Made by a program: the position numbers and the translations under genes
From: Paragordius varius
Taxonomy: Eukaryota > Nematomorpha
DNA length: 64,000 nt
Assembly: GCA_964247055.1 (NCBI GenBank)
Contig: OZ176058.1
Location: 1,116,001-1,180,000 of the forward strand
Direction: 5' to 3'
Notes under the pieces: generated by a model
The model's input: the letters and a program-made list of their open reading frames with translations, nothing else
Databases searched by the model: none
Told to the model about the DNA's origin: nothing
Shown: piece by piece, positions 11,595-23,277 of the stretch
Numbering within the stretch: position 1 is the stretch's first letter
Layout: every line of letters begins with the position of its first letter

Positions 11595-13808
11595 TAGGGC
11601 GCTGTGTTCACGACACATCGAAACCCCTAACACATTCGTACAATCGTTGTGAAGAGCCATGAACTTAATAACAAATGTCCTGCCTGCCTCTATCGCAATG
11701 AATGCGAATAACCCAACCACTTCGCTAAAATGTGTAAATCAAGAAACGCTGCCAAGAGTATATTCAACCGCCAGATCCATAGAGAAGCAATGCCAATGTC
11801 ACCATTAGGGTTGTGCATTTGACTGCTTTTTCAAAAAAGTCCGGTCAGACCCGGTCAGACCATGGTCATGACCGTGGTCATGACCACTTTGTTTAAGTAA
11901 ATACAATGCGATATTGGATTATGAAATTACTTCTGAATTTTCAAATACCTAGCTTTTAATACTCGATATTTCAAATAAAATTTTTCCTGTTTCTTTTACA
12001 CTTTCTTTGATCATTGCAATATCCAATTATAAAATGTTTTTTCATTTTATTAGTTCACATATATGGAATAATTGAATATTTTATAAAAAGTTGGATTGTT
12101 TTCTTTTTCGAAATAACTGGATATGCTTAATGCATGTTTAACATTTTAAATTTTTAAATAAGAAAATTTAAATAATTATATATTTTTTTTATAATATATT
12201 AAAAAATTTACTAGTTTTCTTCCAAAAAAATTACCAGCAATTTTTCAAAAAACAGCTGAAATGACCATGGTCAAAAAATAAATAGTCACTGACCGGGTCA
12301 TGACCCGGTCACATGACTTGTTCAGCACAACCCTAGTCACCAGGGACAGTAAGAATAATGATAACATAACAGAACGGGAATTTATCTACGACGCAGGAGC
12401 CGATATCAGTGTAGTTTGAGAAAAGGAAGCAAGTTGGTATGCTAAACATTAGATTCATATAGTAAAAGCCTACAATAAAAGTATAGTACCCATACTGGGC
12501 GTAACAACAGTTACAGTGTAAATGAATGGGCAAAATTTGGGGAAGTTGTCTACTGAAAGAAAGGATATCAAAGGCACCTCTCATTCATGGCTTGGATTGG
12601 ATAACGAGATTTAACATCAACATTCCTAAGAAACTATTAATACTGCCTTATGGTCTTACCGTAACTTCCACGCTACAACGAAAGATAGTCCCTTTCAAGC
12701 TGCTCTTTAAACGAGTATTCCAAATACCATTGACCTAGATAATCACGATGAAAACAACAGCCTTAGACGCACACCATCTGCGTCGTGAATTCTCTCCATA
12801 GACTAACGGTTAATGATTTAAAAACGAACAGGGGTCCGGATGGCGAGCAGGCTAGGTCGTCTATAGAACCGGTCATTTTTCTTAGGGTGTATGGGATTAG
12901 GGAAACAATAAGATGATCAGAAAGCACGCGTATCAGATAAAACACGTAGTGTCACCCTCCAACTTAACTACACCGGTTACTCTAAACTATAGTAATGACA
13001 TTAGTATAATGACAAAAACAGTAATATTTCATATCTCATCAATTATTTTTACTTTATACTTTAGATTATAGTTATATTTTAATTATATTTTTTTACTTTT
13101 GACAAAGATTACTAGTAGTAATCGAAAATTCATCCCAATTTATATAATTTTATCTGAATTCTAATTGCAATATAATAATGGTAACAGTACAGATAATAAT
13201 CATAATAAAAGTATTGACAAAAATCTGTATATTTATAAAAATGGAAAATGCTGGCTTTGTGATCTGTTTCCGGAAAACCGGTAAACCCATTCGAATCCAA
13301 ATGTCAAAAAAATATTATTATCACTGAATGCCCCGACAATAGCTTGGCCCTTTTTTTGAATTAGGCCCCCAGTTCGGGCCCACTCGGTGTAAAACGGGTT
13401 TTTTTGATAATGATATGAAATAAATGATAATAATTTAATGAAATTAGTATTAATAATATAAATAGTAATAATGACAAAAATTAATGAAATTCCGATCAAA
13501 CGTTGTTACCGTAAGAGAATTCGTCAGAAGCCGGTGCGGTTTTACTAGGGGTGTAGTGATGTTATATATGCGAATCTTAGATATATATTTTGTTTGTACA
13601 CTATAATTTTTTGTGAGAATTGCCTTGTCTTATTTTCATATATTTTTTGTACTATGTAAATACCATATCCTGTGTTACTCAAAATTTTATTGTTATAATG
13701 CATATTATGTTCATTCAAAAATAATATATATATAAAGCACAAAAAAACCGAATAAATATCTTTTTAAATTTTACTTTTTATACCTTTGTTACCTTACCTT
13801 TTAACAAT
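11595..13808 (+). mobile_element. Ty3/gypsy-type LTR retrotransposon fossil, copy 2
   Basis: Homologous to the fossil at 5.3-8.9 kb. Zinc-knuckle region about 11625-11800, protease-like stretch about 12340-12600, pol C-terminal region about 12600-12960, 3' LTR-like block 13552-13808. No 5' LTR is seen. It is interrupted by a hAT-type MITE (11806-12335). Broken by many changes (more than five); old. It shares flanking sequence with copy 1, so the two arose by duplication of a larger unit and not by two insertions. Confidence 0.75.
11806..12335. mobile_element. hAT-type MITE nested in the gypsy fossil
   Basis: 530-bp element with inverted ends TAGGGTTGTGC / GCACAACCCTA. The flanks GTCACCAT (11798-11805) and GTCACCAG (12336-12343) are a one-mismatch 8-bp target duplication. 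The empty site is visible in the other fossil copy near 6790. Subterminal 'CATGGTCATGACC' and 'CCGGTCA' motifs repeat at both ends. No transposase coding seen. Confidence 0.88.
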
Positions 13809-13834
13809 AGTAATGACAATAATATAATGATACA

Positions 13835-14238
13835 GTCATGTATTCTTTATTTTATCAAAATTTTATATATTTTTTCGTTAAATGGGTATAAATATTTGGT
13901 AAATAATGGTTAAAACAAGAGAACTCTATGGTATTAACAATATCATTCTCACAAGGGTGTAGTGATGTTATATATGCAAATTATATATAATAATTTTAGT
14001 TATGATACAGTCATGTATCCTTTATTTTATCAAAAATTTATTTATTTTTTTGTTAAATGGTATAAATAATTGGTAAAGAATGGTTAAATCAAGATAGCTC
14101 TATGGTATCAATATCATATTCATCAAAAAGTATAAAAATTACCACAGAGCTCTTTCTAGTTTTTCCATTCTTTACCAAATATTTATACCCAATTAACGAA
14201 CAAAAATAAATTTTTATAAAATAAATGATACAGATCTG
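13835..14238. mobile_element. Two M2 foldback MITEs with a duplicated LTR scrap between them
   Basis: An M2 left half (13835-13945) is followed by a short second copy of the LTR start (about 13947-13990) and then a complete M2 (14008-14238). This records an unequal exchange after the MITE had inserted. Confidence 0.65.
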
Positions 14239-14439
14239 TAATATTTCCATAGTCTATATTTTTTGTTTTGTATATAACATATTTATTAGTTACTTGTATA
14301 TCCTTATATGTAATGGAAATTTTATTTGTCTTATTTGATATGAAAAATTAGTTTCACTTAAAATTAGTATATATAAACCACGAAAAAATAATAAATATCT
14401 TTCTAATTTTTACTTATTAATTATTATCATTTCAACTTT

Positions 14440-15036
14440 ATGTTTCGTATTTATCCGAAAAAGTTTATATAGATGCAAAAAATCATACAATTAAGCGTTA
14501 TAATTTAAAATAAAAAATAATTAGAAAATAATTTCTCTAATTAGATGCTGCACAAAAATATACGTCATCTACTTATTGGAGCGTTTTCCAATTTCATATT
14601 TTATAATAAGTTTAAAAATTGAGATTTTATACGGAAAAAATGTTAAGGTAAAGACAAATATTTTTTTTTGAAAAACTGCTATACTTTTTTACATAATTTT
14701 TTAAAACTTATTAAATTAAGAATACGTAATAGAGATGTAAATAGGTTATACAATCTATTATATAATTTAATATTACTGATTAAATATTAAACCTTAATAT
14801 GGATGGTGTCTTTTGGAAAAAAATTTATTATTTAGGTTTAGTTTACATTTTTGTCTGTATAATAAAGTTTAAAATTTTACGATGCAAAAAACGAAATCTG
14901 TATATACCTTCAAAACCCTTCTCTTATAATTCAAATTCACCCTCGAACAAATCAAGTTCAACCTAAAATAAATCTTGTGTTTTTTGAGATAAAATTTCTA
15001 TATTGTTTAATATGTTAAAAGTTAAATTTTTTTTAA
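14440..15036. repeat. Spacer block of the triplicated unit (copy 2)
   Basis: Collinear with 8880-9670. No coding sequence seen. Confidence 0.65.
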
Positions 15037-15718
15037 ATGCAACTATTTACCGATCTTGTTTATGTCGCCATCTTTGTTTAAGTTAATCATTAAAGCCTTG
15101 TTCTCTCCGATCATCATTATTCACACAAATAATAGTTTAGTTACAATTTAAATTTAATTTCAAAATTAGAATATAATTTGAAACAACAAAATGATTTGCA
15201 TAGATCTTTTATTGATTATTTTAATCAGCTGATCGCGTAATCCGCTATCTGCCTGCAATTAATTCAGCATGTTATACATGGATTAATGAAACCTTCTTTA
15301 ACCGAAAACAATCCTCACTAGTGAAATTCTTTATAAAATGTAGTTGATATTTCATTCTTTATTTTTAAAATCCATCAATTTTTATGAATATTAAATATTA
15401 AAATACTAATATATTATAACCTTATTAAAATATATAAAAATAATATTTACGATTATTTTATTAGCCTTTCAAACAGCTGATCTAATTATTATGCGCCATC
15501 CCAAATCAGCATGGTGGACATTTTCAATGAAGTTTTGTTTAACAGGACCTTCGCATTTTTATTTTTGCATAACTAGATTATTGGGTATTGGATAAAATAT
15601 CAACAAAATATATATTTATAATAATATCAGAATTTAACAAAAACACAAGTAAAAATAATTTTTAGCTATATCTATCAGAGCTGATCCGGTAGATTTACGC
15701 CATCTCGAAGTGCCTAAA
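15037..15718 (-). repeat. Array of partial TSP1-exon repeats, copy 2
   Basis: About three degraded units with CAGCTGAT motifs at about 15227, 15475 and 15680 and partial exon 3' halves, leading into the intact exon at 15719-15855. Confidence 0.7.
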
Positions 15719-15855
15719 TCAGCATGGTTTGCATTGTTCAATGAATCCTTGTTTAACTGGACATCTCCAATCATCATAAATGCAAGTCCTTGCGCGACGT
15801 TGAAAACCTTCAGATCGAGAACACCCACCCCACCTACCCCAGGGGTGATACCAAC
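15719..15855 (-). CDS. TSP1-like terminal exon, copy 2 (orphan)
   Basis: Same 137-nt length, acceptor (tttcctag), phase and stop as the copies at 10.9 and 18.5 kb. It codes WYHPWGRWGGCSRS, GFQRRARTC, IYDDWRCPVKQ and FIEQCKPC-stop. Intact frame with only conservative differences from its sisters. An overlapping 64-codon open frame on the same strand is a shadow. No upstream signal-peptide exon is seen between it and the next unit at about 16.8 kb. Confidence 0.6.
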
Positions 15856-16820
15856 CTAGGAAACAATTTTTTTATTTTATTTTTATTAAAATGATTTTAT
15901 TTTTTGATAATTTTTTTTTTAGATAAAATAATTTGATATCTTAAATTAACCATATATATTTTAGTTAATTAATTTGTTTTTATTAAGATAAAATATTATA
16001 ATAACCTATATATTTTTTTATAAATATCCATTTTTTGGTTCATTCATATTTTCCTAAAATTTTTTTACATATATATTATTTTTTTATTTTATAATAAAAA
16101 AAAAATAATAATTAATAAAATATTATATTTTTAAATGATTTTTATATTCTAATTATAATCATTTATATATTTTAAATTAAAATTAATACGATCATATATT
16201 GTTGGATCACGTCTGCATTTTCAACATGCAGTATCCCAATATTTCTATATCTAAATCAAATTCAATATCAACTAATTTTAAACTCATCAAATATTGAAAC
16301 TCTACGGACAAAACGTAATAATATAGAAATATTTTTTTAAATTAAATGCTATATTTTTTAAAATTTGATTTCGATTGTTAAATACATGAATAAATATACA
16401 ATATACATCGCTTATTCAAACTTTGCAATTTTAACCATGAGTTATATAAAAAAATATCTTTATTTTACGTTTTGTCCATTTTAAATCTTGCGTACTTTAA
16501 TGTTATAAACACTATAATTATAAAAAAATGCACAATAAGAAATTTATTAGCTTGAAATATAATTAATACAATAGGAAAAAAATATTTTTTATTGTGTTTT
16601 TTTCCGTATTTAAAAATTTTTCATTTTCTACTTAATAATTTTTTATATGTCATCAAATAAAAGACTGTTTTAACATGTATAAATATTTTATTGTTGAGAT
16701 ATATATAAAAAATTGAAATATTTAACCTTATGCAAAAATGCAACCTCACTCTAAAACTATATATAATGGAACATAGTTTTTTATGAGATATAAATAAATT
16801 CCCTTTTTTTTCGCTTATTA
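15856..16820. other. Minisatellite remnant and AT-rich repeats
   Basis: A short version of the 60-75-bp minisatellite (15860-16060) is followed by AT-rich sequence. 16190-16690 is collinear with 19500-20040 ('ATATTGTTGGATCACGTC', 'CTACGGACAAAACGTAA', 'TTTTACGTTTTGTCC' landmarks). No gene seen. Confidence 0.6.
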
Positions 16821-18537
16821 CAATCCGAAATAGTCTATATAGATGCAAATAATCATAAAATTAAGTCTTATAATTTTTAAATAAAAATAAATTCAAAATT
16901 TCATTTAATCTAATTAAGTTCAGAAATATACGTCATCTACTTATTGGTCTATTTAAGCGTTACCAATTTCATATTTAATAATTAGTTAAAAATGATATAT
17001 TATACGGACAAATGTCAACATAAAGACAAATATATTTTTTGAAAAACTGCTATACTTTTTTGACATAATTTTTAAAATATTTTATTAAATTACAGAATAT
17101 GAAATAGAGATGTAAATAGGTAATAAGATCCATTATATAATCTAAAATTATATATATGTAGTATTAAAAATTAAATCTTAATATGGTGTCTTTTGAAAAA
17201 AATATTTTTTAGGTTTAGTTTACATTCGTATAATAATGTGTATAAAATTTTACGATACAGAAAACGAAATCTGTATATACCAATTACAATTCAAATTAAC
17301 CCTTCTCTTATAATTCAACACCCTTGAACACTTAAATTACCCTAAAATAAATTATGTGTTGTTATTGAATATATTATTTAATATTTGAAAAATTAAAATT
17401 TTATTGTTAAATTAAAATAATACTGGAAAAATAATAAACTATGCTTAATGATCTATTCCATATAAATGATGAGTTATATTACCCCAAAACACATAATTAT
17501 TTTTAGGGTAAATTTGAAATTTTCAAGGGTAATTTAATATTTGTAAATAATGTGTAATTTTATTTATTATATTCATAGGCTGTTAGCCCGCAACTATTTA
17601 CCTATCTTGTTTATGTCGCCATCTTTGTTTAATTTAATCATTAAAGCCTTGATCTCTCCGATCATCATTATTCACACAAATTATAGTTTAGTTCAAAGAT
17701 ATAAATTAAAAACTTGGAATTTAATTTGATAAAACAACAAAATGTATAGATCTATTATTGTTATTTTAATCAGATGATGTCGTAGATATGCGCTCTTTGT
17801 TTATTCAGCATGGTTTACTTTGTTCAATAAATCCTTAGTTAATCGGAAAAATCCAATCTTCATTATTGCACTTCTTTTTAAATTCAGTTGATGTTTCATT
17901 CTTTAGTTTTATATTCCAATTTTCAATTTTTAAAATAGGAATATAAAAATAAAGGCGAAATCTATGTATTAAAAATAGTATAAAACACCAAAAATCATAT
18001 TTATTTATGGTTATTTTATTAGCTTTTAAACAGCTGATCTGGTTGATATACGCCATCTAATGCCTAAATTTACATGGTTGACATTGACTGAAGCTAACAG
18101 GACATCTCCTATCCTCATAAATACATTTTTATTTTTACTTTTATTTTTACACAACTAGATTGGGTATTGGATACTATATAATATTAGGCAATTTTATTTA
18201 ATATAATATCAAAAATTAACAAAAACACAAGTAAAAATTAATTATTTAGCTATATCCAACAGCTGATCTAAGAGATTTACGCCATTTCGTCCTGCCTTAA
18301 TCAGCATGGTTTGCATTGTTCGATGAATCCTTGTTTAACTGGACATCTCCAATCATCATAAATGCATTTTTATTTTTACAAAACTACATCATTGTTTTCT
18401 GAGATATATCAAATATAATATTAACATATAAAATTTATTATAATATCACAAATCAACAAAAACACAAGTGAAAATCAATTATTTAGCTATTTCCATCAGC
18501 TGATCTTGTATATTTACGCCATCTCACCATGCCTTAA
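16820..18537 (-). repeat. Third unit: spacer block plus array of partial TSP1 exons
   Basis: 16820-17580 matches the spacer blocks at 8.9 and 14.4 kb. 17580-18537 is an array with CAGCTGAT-type motifs near 17770, 18030, 18259 and 18497 and partial exon 3' halves. A partial unit around 18300 still reads ...DDWRCPVKQGF..QCKPC-stop. Confidence 0.7.
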
Positions 18538-18674
18538 TCAGCATGGTTTGCATTGTTCGATGAATCCTTGTTTAACTGGACATCTCCAATCATCATAAAT
18601 GCAAGTCCTTGCGCGACGTTGAAAACCTTCAGAACGAGAACATCCGCCCCACCTACCCCAGGGGTGATACCAAC
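18538..18674 (-). CDS. TSP1-like terminal exon, copy 3 (exon 2 of the secreted TSP1 mini-protein)
   Basis: 137-nt exon after acceptor atcatag. Joined to the T that ends the exon at 20549-20336, it opens with TGT (Cys), giving R-C-WYHPWGRWGG-C-SRSEGFQRRART-C, then IYDDWR-C, FIEQ-C and KP-C-stop. Six Cys in the W..W..C...GxQRRxRxC...C...C..C layout fit a compact TSP1 domain with three disulfides. Gene total 214+137=351 nt, 116 residues. The intron (18675-20335) contains the longest stretch of the minisatellite. TSP1 assignment rests on the motif; the binding partner is unknown. Confidence 0.75.
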
Positions 18675-20335
18675 CTATGATACATTTTTTTATTTTATTT
18701 TTATTTTTTAATTGGTTTTTTGAAACTTATAACTTATATTAGCCATAATTTTATTTTAATTGTGTTTTTTTAAAAATTGATATCTTAAATTAATCATATA
18801 TTAGTTAATTAATATTCTATTAATTGGGTTTTTTGAAAAAATGATATCTTAAATTAACCATATGTATTTTATTAATTAATAATCTTTTTTCAATTAGATA
18901 AAATAATTTGATGTCTTAAATTAACCATATATATTTTAGTTGATGGATATTTTATTTTTATTTAAATTGAAAATTATAACTTATATAAACCATAAATATT
19001 TTAGTTAATTAATGGTTTTTTTATTTAGATATAATAATTTATCTAAAATTAACCATATATATGTTAGTTAATTAATAATTTATTAATTGGGTTTTTTGAA
19101 AAAATAATATCTTAAACTAACCATATATATTTTAGTTGATTAATATTTTTTATCAGGATAAAATAATTTGATAACTTAGATTAACCATAATATATAAGCT
19201 AATTAATTAATCTTTTTTTTATTTAGATAAAATAATTTGATATTTTAAATTACCATATATATATATATATATTAATAAATTAATATTTTTTTATTTAGAT
19301 AAAATAATTTTATAAACTATATATTTTTTAAAGAAATGAATTTTTTGGTGCATTTATATTTGACAATACAATATTAAACGTGTAATTATTACTCTTTTAT
19401 TTAATTGGCATAAAATCTATAAAAAATTGCTTTAAACATCATTTATGTAATATCGTTTATTAAATATTCAAAATAAAAATAATTTTTATAAAAATATAAA
19501 AAATACGATCATATATTGTTGGATCACGTCTTATGGCATTTTCAACATGAAGCCTCCCAATATTTCTATATCAAAATCAAATTCAGTATCAGCTGATCAT
19601 TAATTATTGAAACTCTACGGACAAAACTTAAAAATATAGAAAGTTTTTTAAAAGACAACTAACTATCTTTTTTAATCTTATATTTTTTATATAAATTTGA
19701 TTTTAATTGTTAAATTCATGATTAAATATATAATATACCATCTATAATTCGTATTTGCAAAATCATGAGTTATATAAAAAAACATCTCTTTATTTTACGT
19801 TTTGTCCATTTTAAATCTTGCGTACTTTAATGTTATAACCACTATAATTTTAAAATGCACAATAAGATATTATTGGCCTGAAATATAATTTTATATCCAA
19901 TAGCGAAAAAATTTTTTGAATGTGTTTATTTCCGTAATACATAATAAATGTCATCAAAAGACTTTTTTTAACAAACATGAATATTTTATTGTTGATATAT
20001 TTTATATATTTTGAATAAAAATAAATTTAATTTTTTAAAAACAGCTGTGTAACTCACCCCATTAAATGTGCGGTCGTGAAAGATGGACACCTCCATACGA
20101 CATTGTCTGTATATTGGCGTCTCTGTTGTTTCCGAATATCTTAAACACAATATCATCAAATTTATAAACTATATTTTACAATAACAATCGAAATAATACA
20201 GGAATGTAATAATGATATTTTCAAAACACATCTAAACTTTTTTAAACCTTGACTTTTCCTATATCCAACTTGACTTTCCATTTCAATCAAATATTAAAAA
20301 TTAAAGCGGTTGCTCTTTATAATTTTATTAAATAC
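18675..20335 (-). other. Intron of the TSP1 mini-protein gene
   Basis: About 1.66 kb: minisatellite (18680-19380), a degraded repeat (19500-20040) and an unexplained coding-like stretch (about 20060-20170) described in the findings. Confidence 0.6.
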
Positions 20336-20549
20336 ATCTATTAGCGTTTCCAGACTCCATCATAGAAGCTTTGCCATATTTCTGTGCTTTTAAATCATTT
20401 TTCATTCCAGTTTTTCGAATTCTATTGGAATAATAAAAATTATCGTTCCCTTCGTAATTTTGATTAAAATTATGGTTATAAAATCCAAATTGCACCCCAA
20501 TATTTATTGCAAATATTAGTAATATAATAATATATGAATATGGGCACAT
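20336..20549 (-). CDS. Signal-peptide exon of a secreted TSP1 mini-protein (exon 1)
   Basis: Codes 71 residues plus one base: a signal peptide (MCPYSYIIILLIFAINIGVQ), then a hydrophilic Asn/Lys-rich linker (NQNYEGNDNF...MESGNANR). It ends AATAGAT followed by gtattt, phase 1. Read straight through it stops two codons later, which is why it looks like a 73-aa ORF. Spliced to 18674-18538, the split codon becomes Cys with either GT or GC at the acceptor side, so the synonymous difference among the three TSP1 exons is explained. A TATA-like TATAAATA lies about 55 nt upstream on this strand. The product would be a small secreted, disulfide-rich protein. If unspliced, an AATAAA overlaps the stop, so a short secreted peptide is the alternative. 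Confidence 0.65.
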
Positions 20550-21049
20550 TGTTAAATTTTGAATGAGCAGATTAATATATCGAAACGGATTTTTTGAAGC
20601 TATTTATATATTAAAAATTGAAAATCATCCAAAAGAATTATGTAAGGTAAAAAATTTGTTTATAAATAATTATTTTGGTTTGAAAAATTATTATAAAATA
20701 TATTGACGTTAAAAATCAGTTTTTTCAATTAATGGTAATAATGGTTGAAATGTATTGTTAATGATATATTTAGAATGTTCGATAATATACATATATGTAT
20801 ATAATTAGTACATTTAAGTTAAAAACACCTATTTTTAAAGTTAATTTTTATAAATGTATGATTGAACTCCAAAAATCGGCTATATCTTATATAATTCTAT
20901 ATGTAAACAATACTGCGTCCTAAAATCGGGGGTATAAAAAATAATTTGATGAAATATATATATATGTATATATTGTGGTAAGAAAATGTATCAGTATTGT
21001 CATGTTGGTTTTGGTTTTCGCCCTTATGAGCCATATAAGTAATTTATTA

Positions 21050-22040
21050 AAACTTTTGTGGTAAGTGCTGCTCCATATCAGAAAATGCCATTTGAGCACA
21101 TGTTTGTGTTAATTTTTTTAGTAAAATCTAAATTCTTTATTCCAAAAAATATCACTAAATTATATCAACTACCTAAAAAAAGCAAAACAATATTAAAATA
21201 TTTTAATTTTTACATGTGGACTCCAAAAGTCGCAAGGCTCCTCTAAAATGGGCTATTTTATAATAAACAAAAAAATGCCTGGATTGCGCGATAAAATTTT
21301 ATATATGATAAATTTTGTTATCAAAAATATTTTTAAAAATGTATGCTTTTTACAAAAATTTATTTTTTAGCAAACTTTTGTTGAAGCGTACTTCATTCTA
21401 TTTGGCCTGATAGAAACGGTAAAAAAACGATTTTACTTATTAAAAAAAATACCTTTTCTATATAGTTTGATGATGCGGAACTATCACCGCAGATTGATTA
21501 AAATATTCATTAGTTTTTAAATTTTGTAACATTAAAATTTTAAACGAACCTTTAATTTATGATTCAGAAGCGATAGAAATGTGCAGCATTATCAAATCAT
21601 ATAGACAAATAGTTTTTTTATATCTTAAACACTTATTATATCATTTTCATATCTGGAAATAGTATGAACCAGCTTTATCAAAATTTTGCTAAAAAATAAA
21701 TTTTTATAAAAACTATGCAATTTTAAAAAATATTTTTATTCATGTCCAAATTATGCATATATTTAAATAATTTATCGCGCAATCTCGTTTTTACTTTTAT
21801 TTTAATAAAACTAGTCCATTTTAGAAGAAAAAAATTTGATTACGGAGCCCAGGTCTTAAAATTAAAATATATTAAGAAATATTGTTCAGCTTTTTATAGG
21901 TTGTTTATGATACACTTTGGTTATATTTTTTGGAATAAAGTATTTAGCTTTCATCAAAAGAATTTTATTACAAAAAATATGCTCAAATTTTGCCATTTGA
22001 TATGGAGCTCCTACCATAAAATTGAAAATATAACTTTCTA
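21050..22040. mobile_element. Long palindromic (foldback) element, about 1 kb
   Basis: The left end 'GTGGTAAGTGCTGCTCCATA' and its neighbourhood pair with the right end 'ATATGGAGCTCCTACCATAA'. Pairing continues inward for about 480 bp per arm ('ATTGCGCGATAAA' near 21275 against 'TTTATCGCGCAAT' near 21770), centred near 21.54 kb. Arms are diverged by small indels. No transposase; the open frames inside are shadows of the repeat. Target duplication not clear. Confidence 0.8.
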
Positions 22041-22589
22041 ATATATCATTTGCAATTTTTCATCCTCGAACCTATCAAATACCCTGAAACAATTCGAATT
22101 CTGCTAAAAATTTATGTGTTTTCCGGCTAATATAACTCATAAATATTAGTTTATTATTTTTGAACAAAATATTATCTTTTAAAATTATTAATAGCAGATT
22201 AGTCTTATTCAACGCATAATTGATTTTAGAGTGAATTTTGGTCTGAGGTTAAATTTCATTTGGCCATTTGAAGTGTAAATGGTATATCACCCATAAGGAC
22301 CAAAACAGAATGAAATTCTTGATATTTTTTTTCAGAATTAAAATATTTATAAAAAAATTTTATACGCCGCGATTTAAACGCAATGTTATTAGCGACCTCA
22401 AATGGCCATAAAGTTAACAATCAATAATGCACACATATTAATTTATTTAATAAATTATAGAGAATTGATTGATGGGTATAATAAGTTTAATAATATATAT
22501 TTATTAATAACAAATATTTAATGTTTTCCATAATTTTTTCAAATTTATTAAATTATTTATTAATATATACATATATATATTATCAAGAG

Positions 22590-23277
22590 ACAAACATGTG
22601 TTCGTTTTTGACTGGTACAAAAGCGAATTGCATTGGTCGGTTAAAATTAACCCTAATTATATTTATATAATTTTTTTAAAAATAACATGTTTTATTAGGA
22701 GGAAAAGGGTACTTTATGGTGAAAATAAGTTAATGGATAGCAAATTTATTCGGATGCTAACGATATCAATAGAGGCATGAATAAACTTTTCTAATTCTAC
22801 ATTTTTTTCTAAAATACAAAAATTTGAGTGTACTATAGAATGTAATAAAGTTTAGATATTTTATGATTAGCGCGTTTGTGATACCATTAGTAAGCTTTTT
22901 TTAAATAATAACATTTTATTGTTAACACACAAATTATATTAGGTTCAATAGGGTTGTACGTTTTAAGCTCGATTGAAGCGACGTTTAAACGAAAACAAGT
23001 GGACCCAAAGCACCGGGTGGGATGGATTATATCAAACCTTTTTGATTTTCCAATAAATGAGGCAGAATAAATTTAGTGTATAATAACTTTGTTATCATGA
23101 GTTTTTAGTGCGTTACTTCTTCAAATAAAGATTTTGATTTCAATTTTGTTACTTTATTCGATGCATCAGTGAATAAATATTTACACCTAAACTATCGAGC
23201 ATATAAAAATATATAGTTTTTATAAATTTATTCAAAGTTTGAGTATATATATATATATATATATATATATACTAATG
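22590..23277. repeat. Duplicated 3' flank of the A genes (copy 1)
   Basis: Homologous in order to 44255-44943 (landmarks 'GGAAAAGGGTA', 'CCCAAAGCACCG', 'ATGGATTATAT.AAACCTTTT', 'GAGGCAGAATAAATTT'). Contains plus-strand AATAAA hexamers and could hold the 3' end of a plus-strand transcript; no open frame is shared by the two copies. A TA microsatellite is at about 23246-23272. Confidence 0.6.

Noticed and set aside
15634-15828. 64-codon minus-strand ORF
   Set aside because: It overlaps the TSP1 terminal exon in another frame; only the TSP1 frame is open from the acceptor to a common stop in all three copies.
21742-22041. 99-codon ORF on the plus strand
   Set aside because: It lies in one arm of the 1-kb palindrome; composition is AT-driven and its partner arm does not keep the frame.
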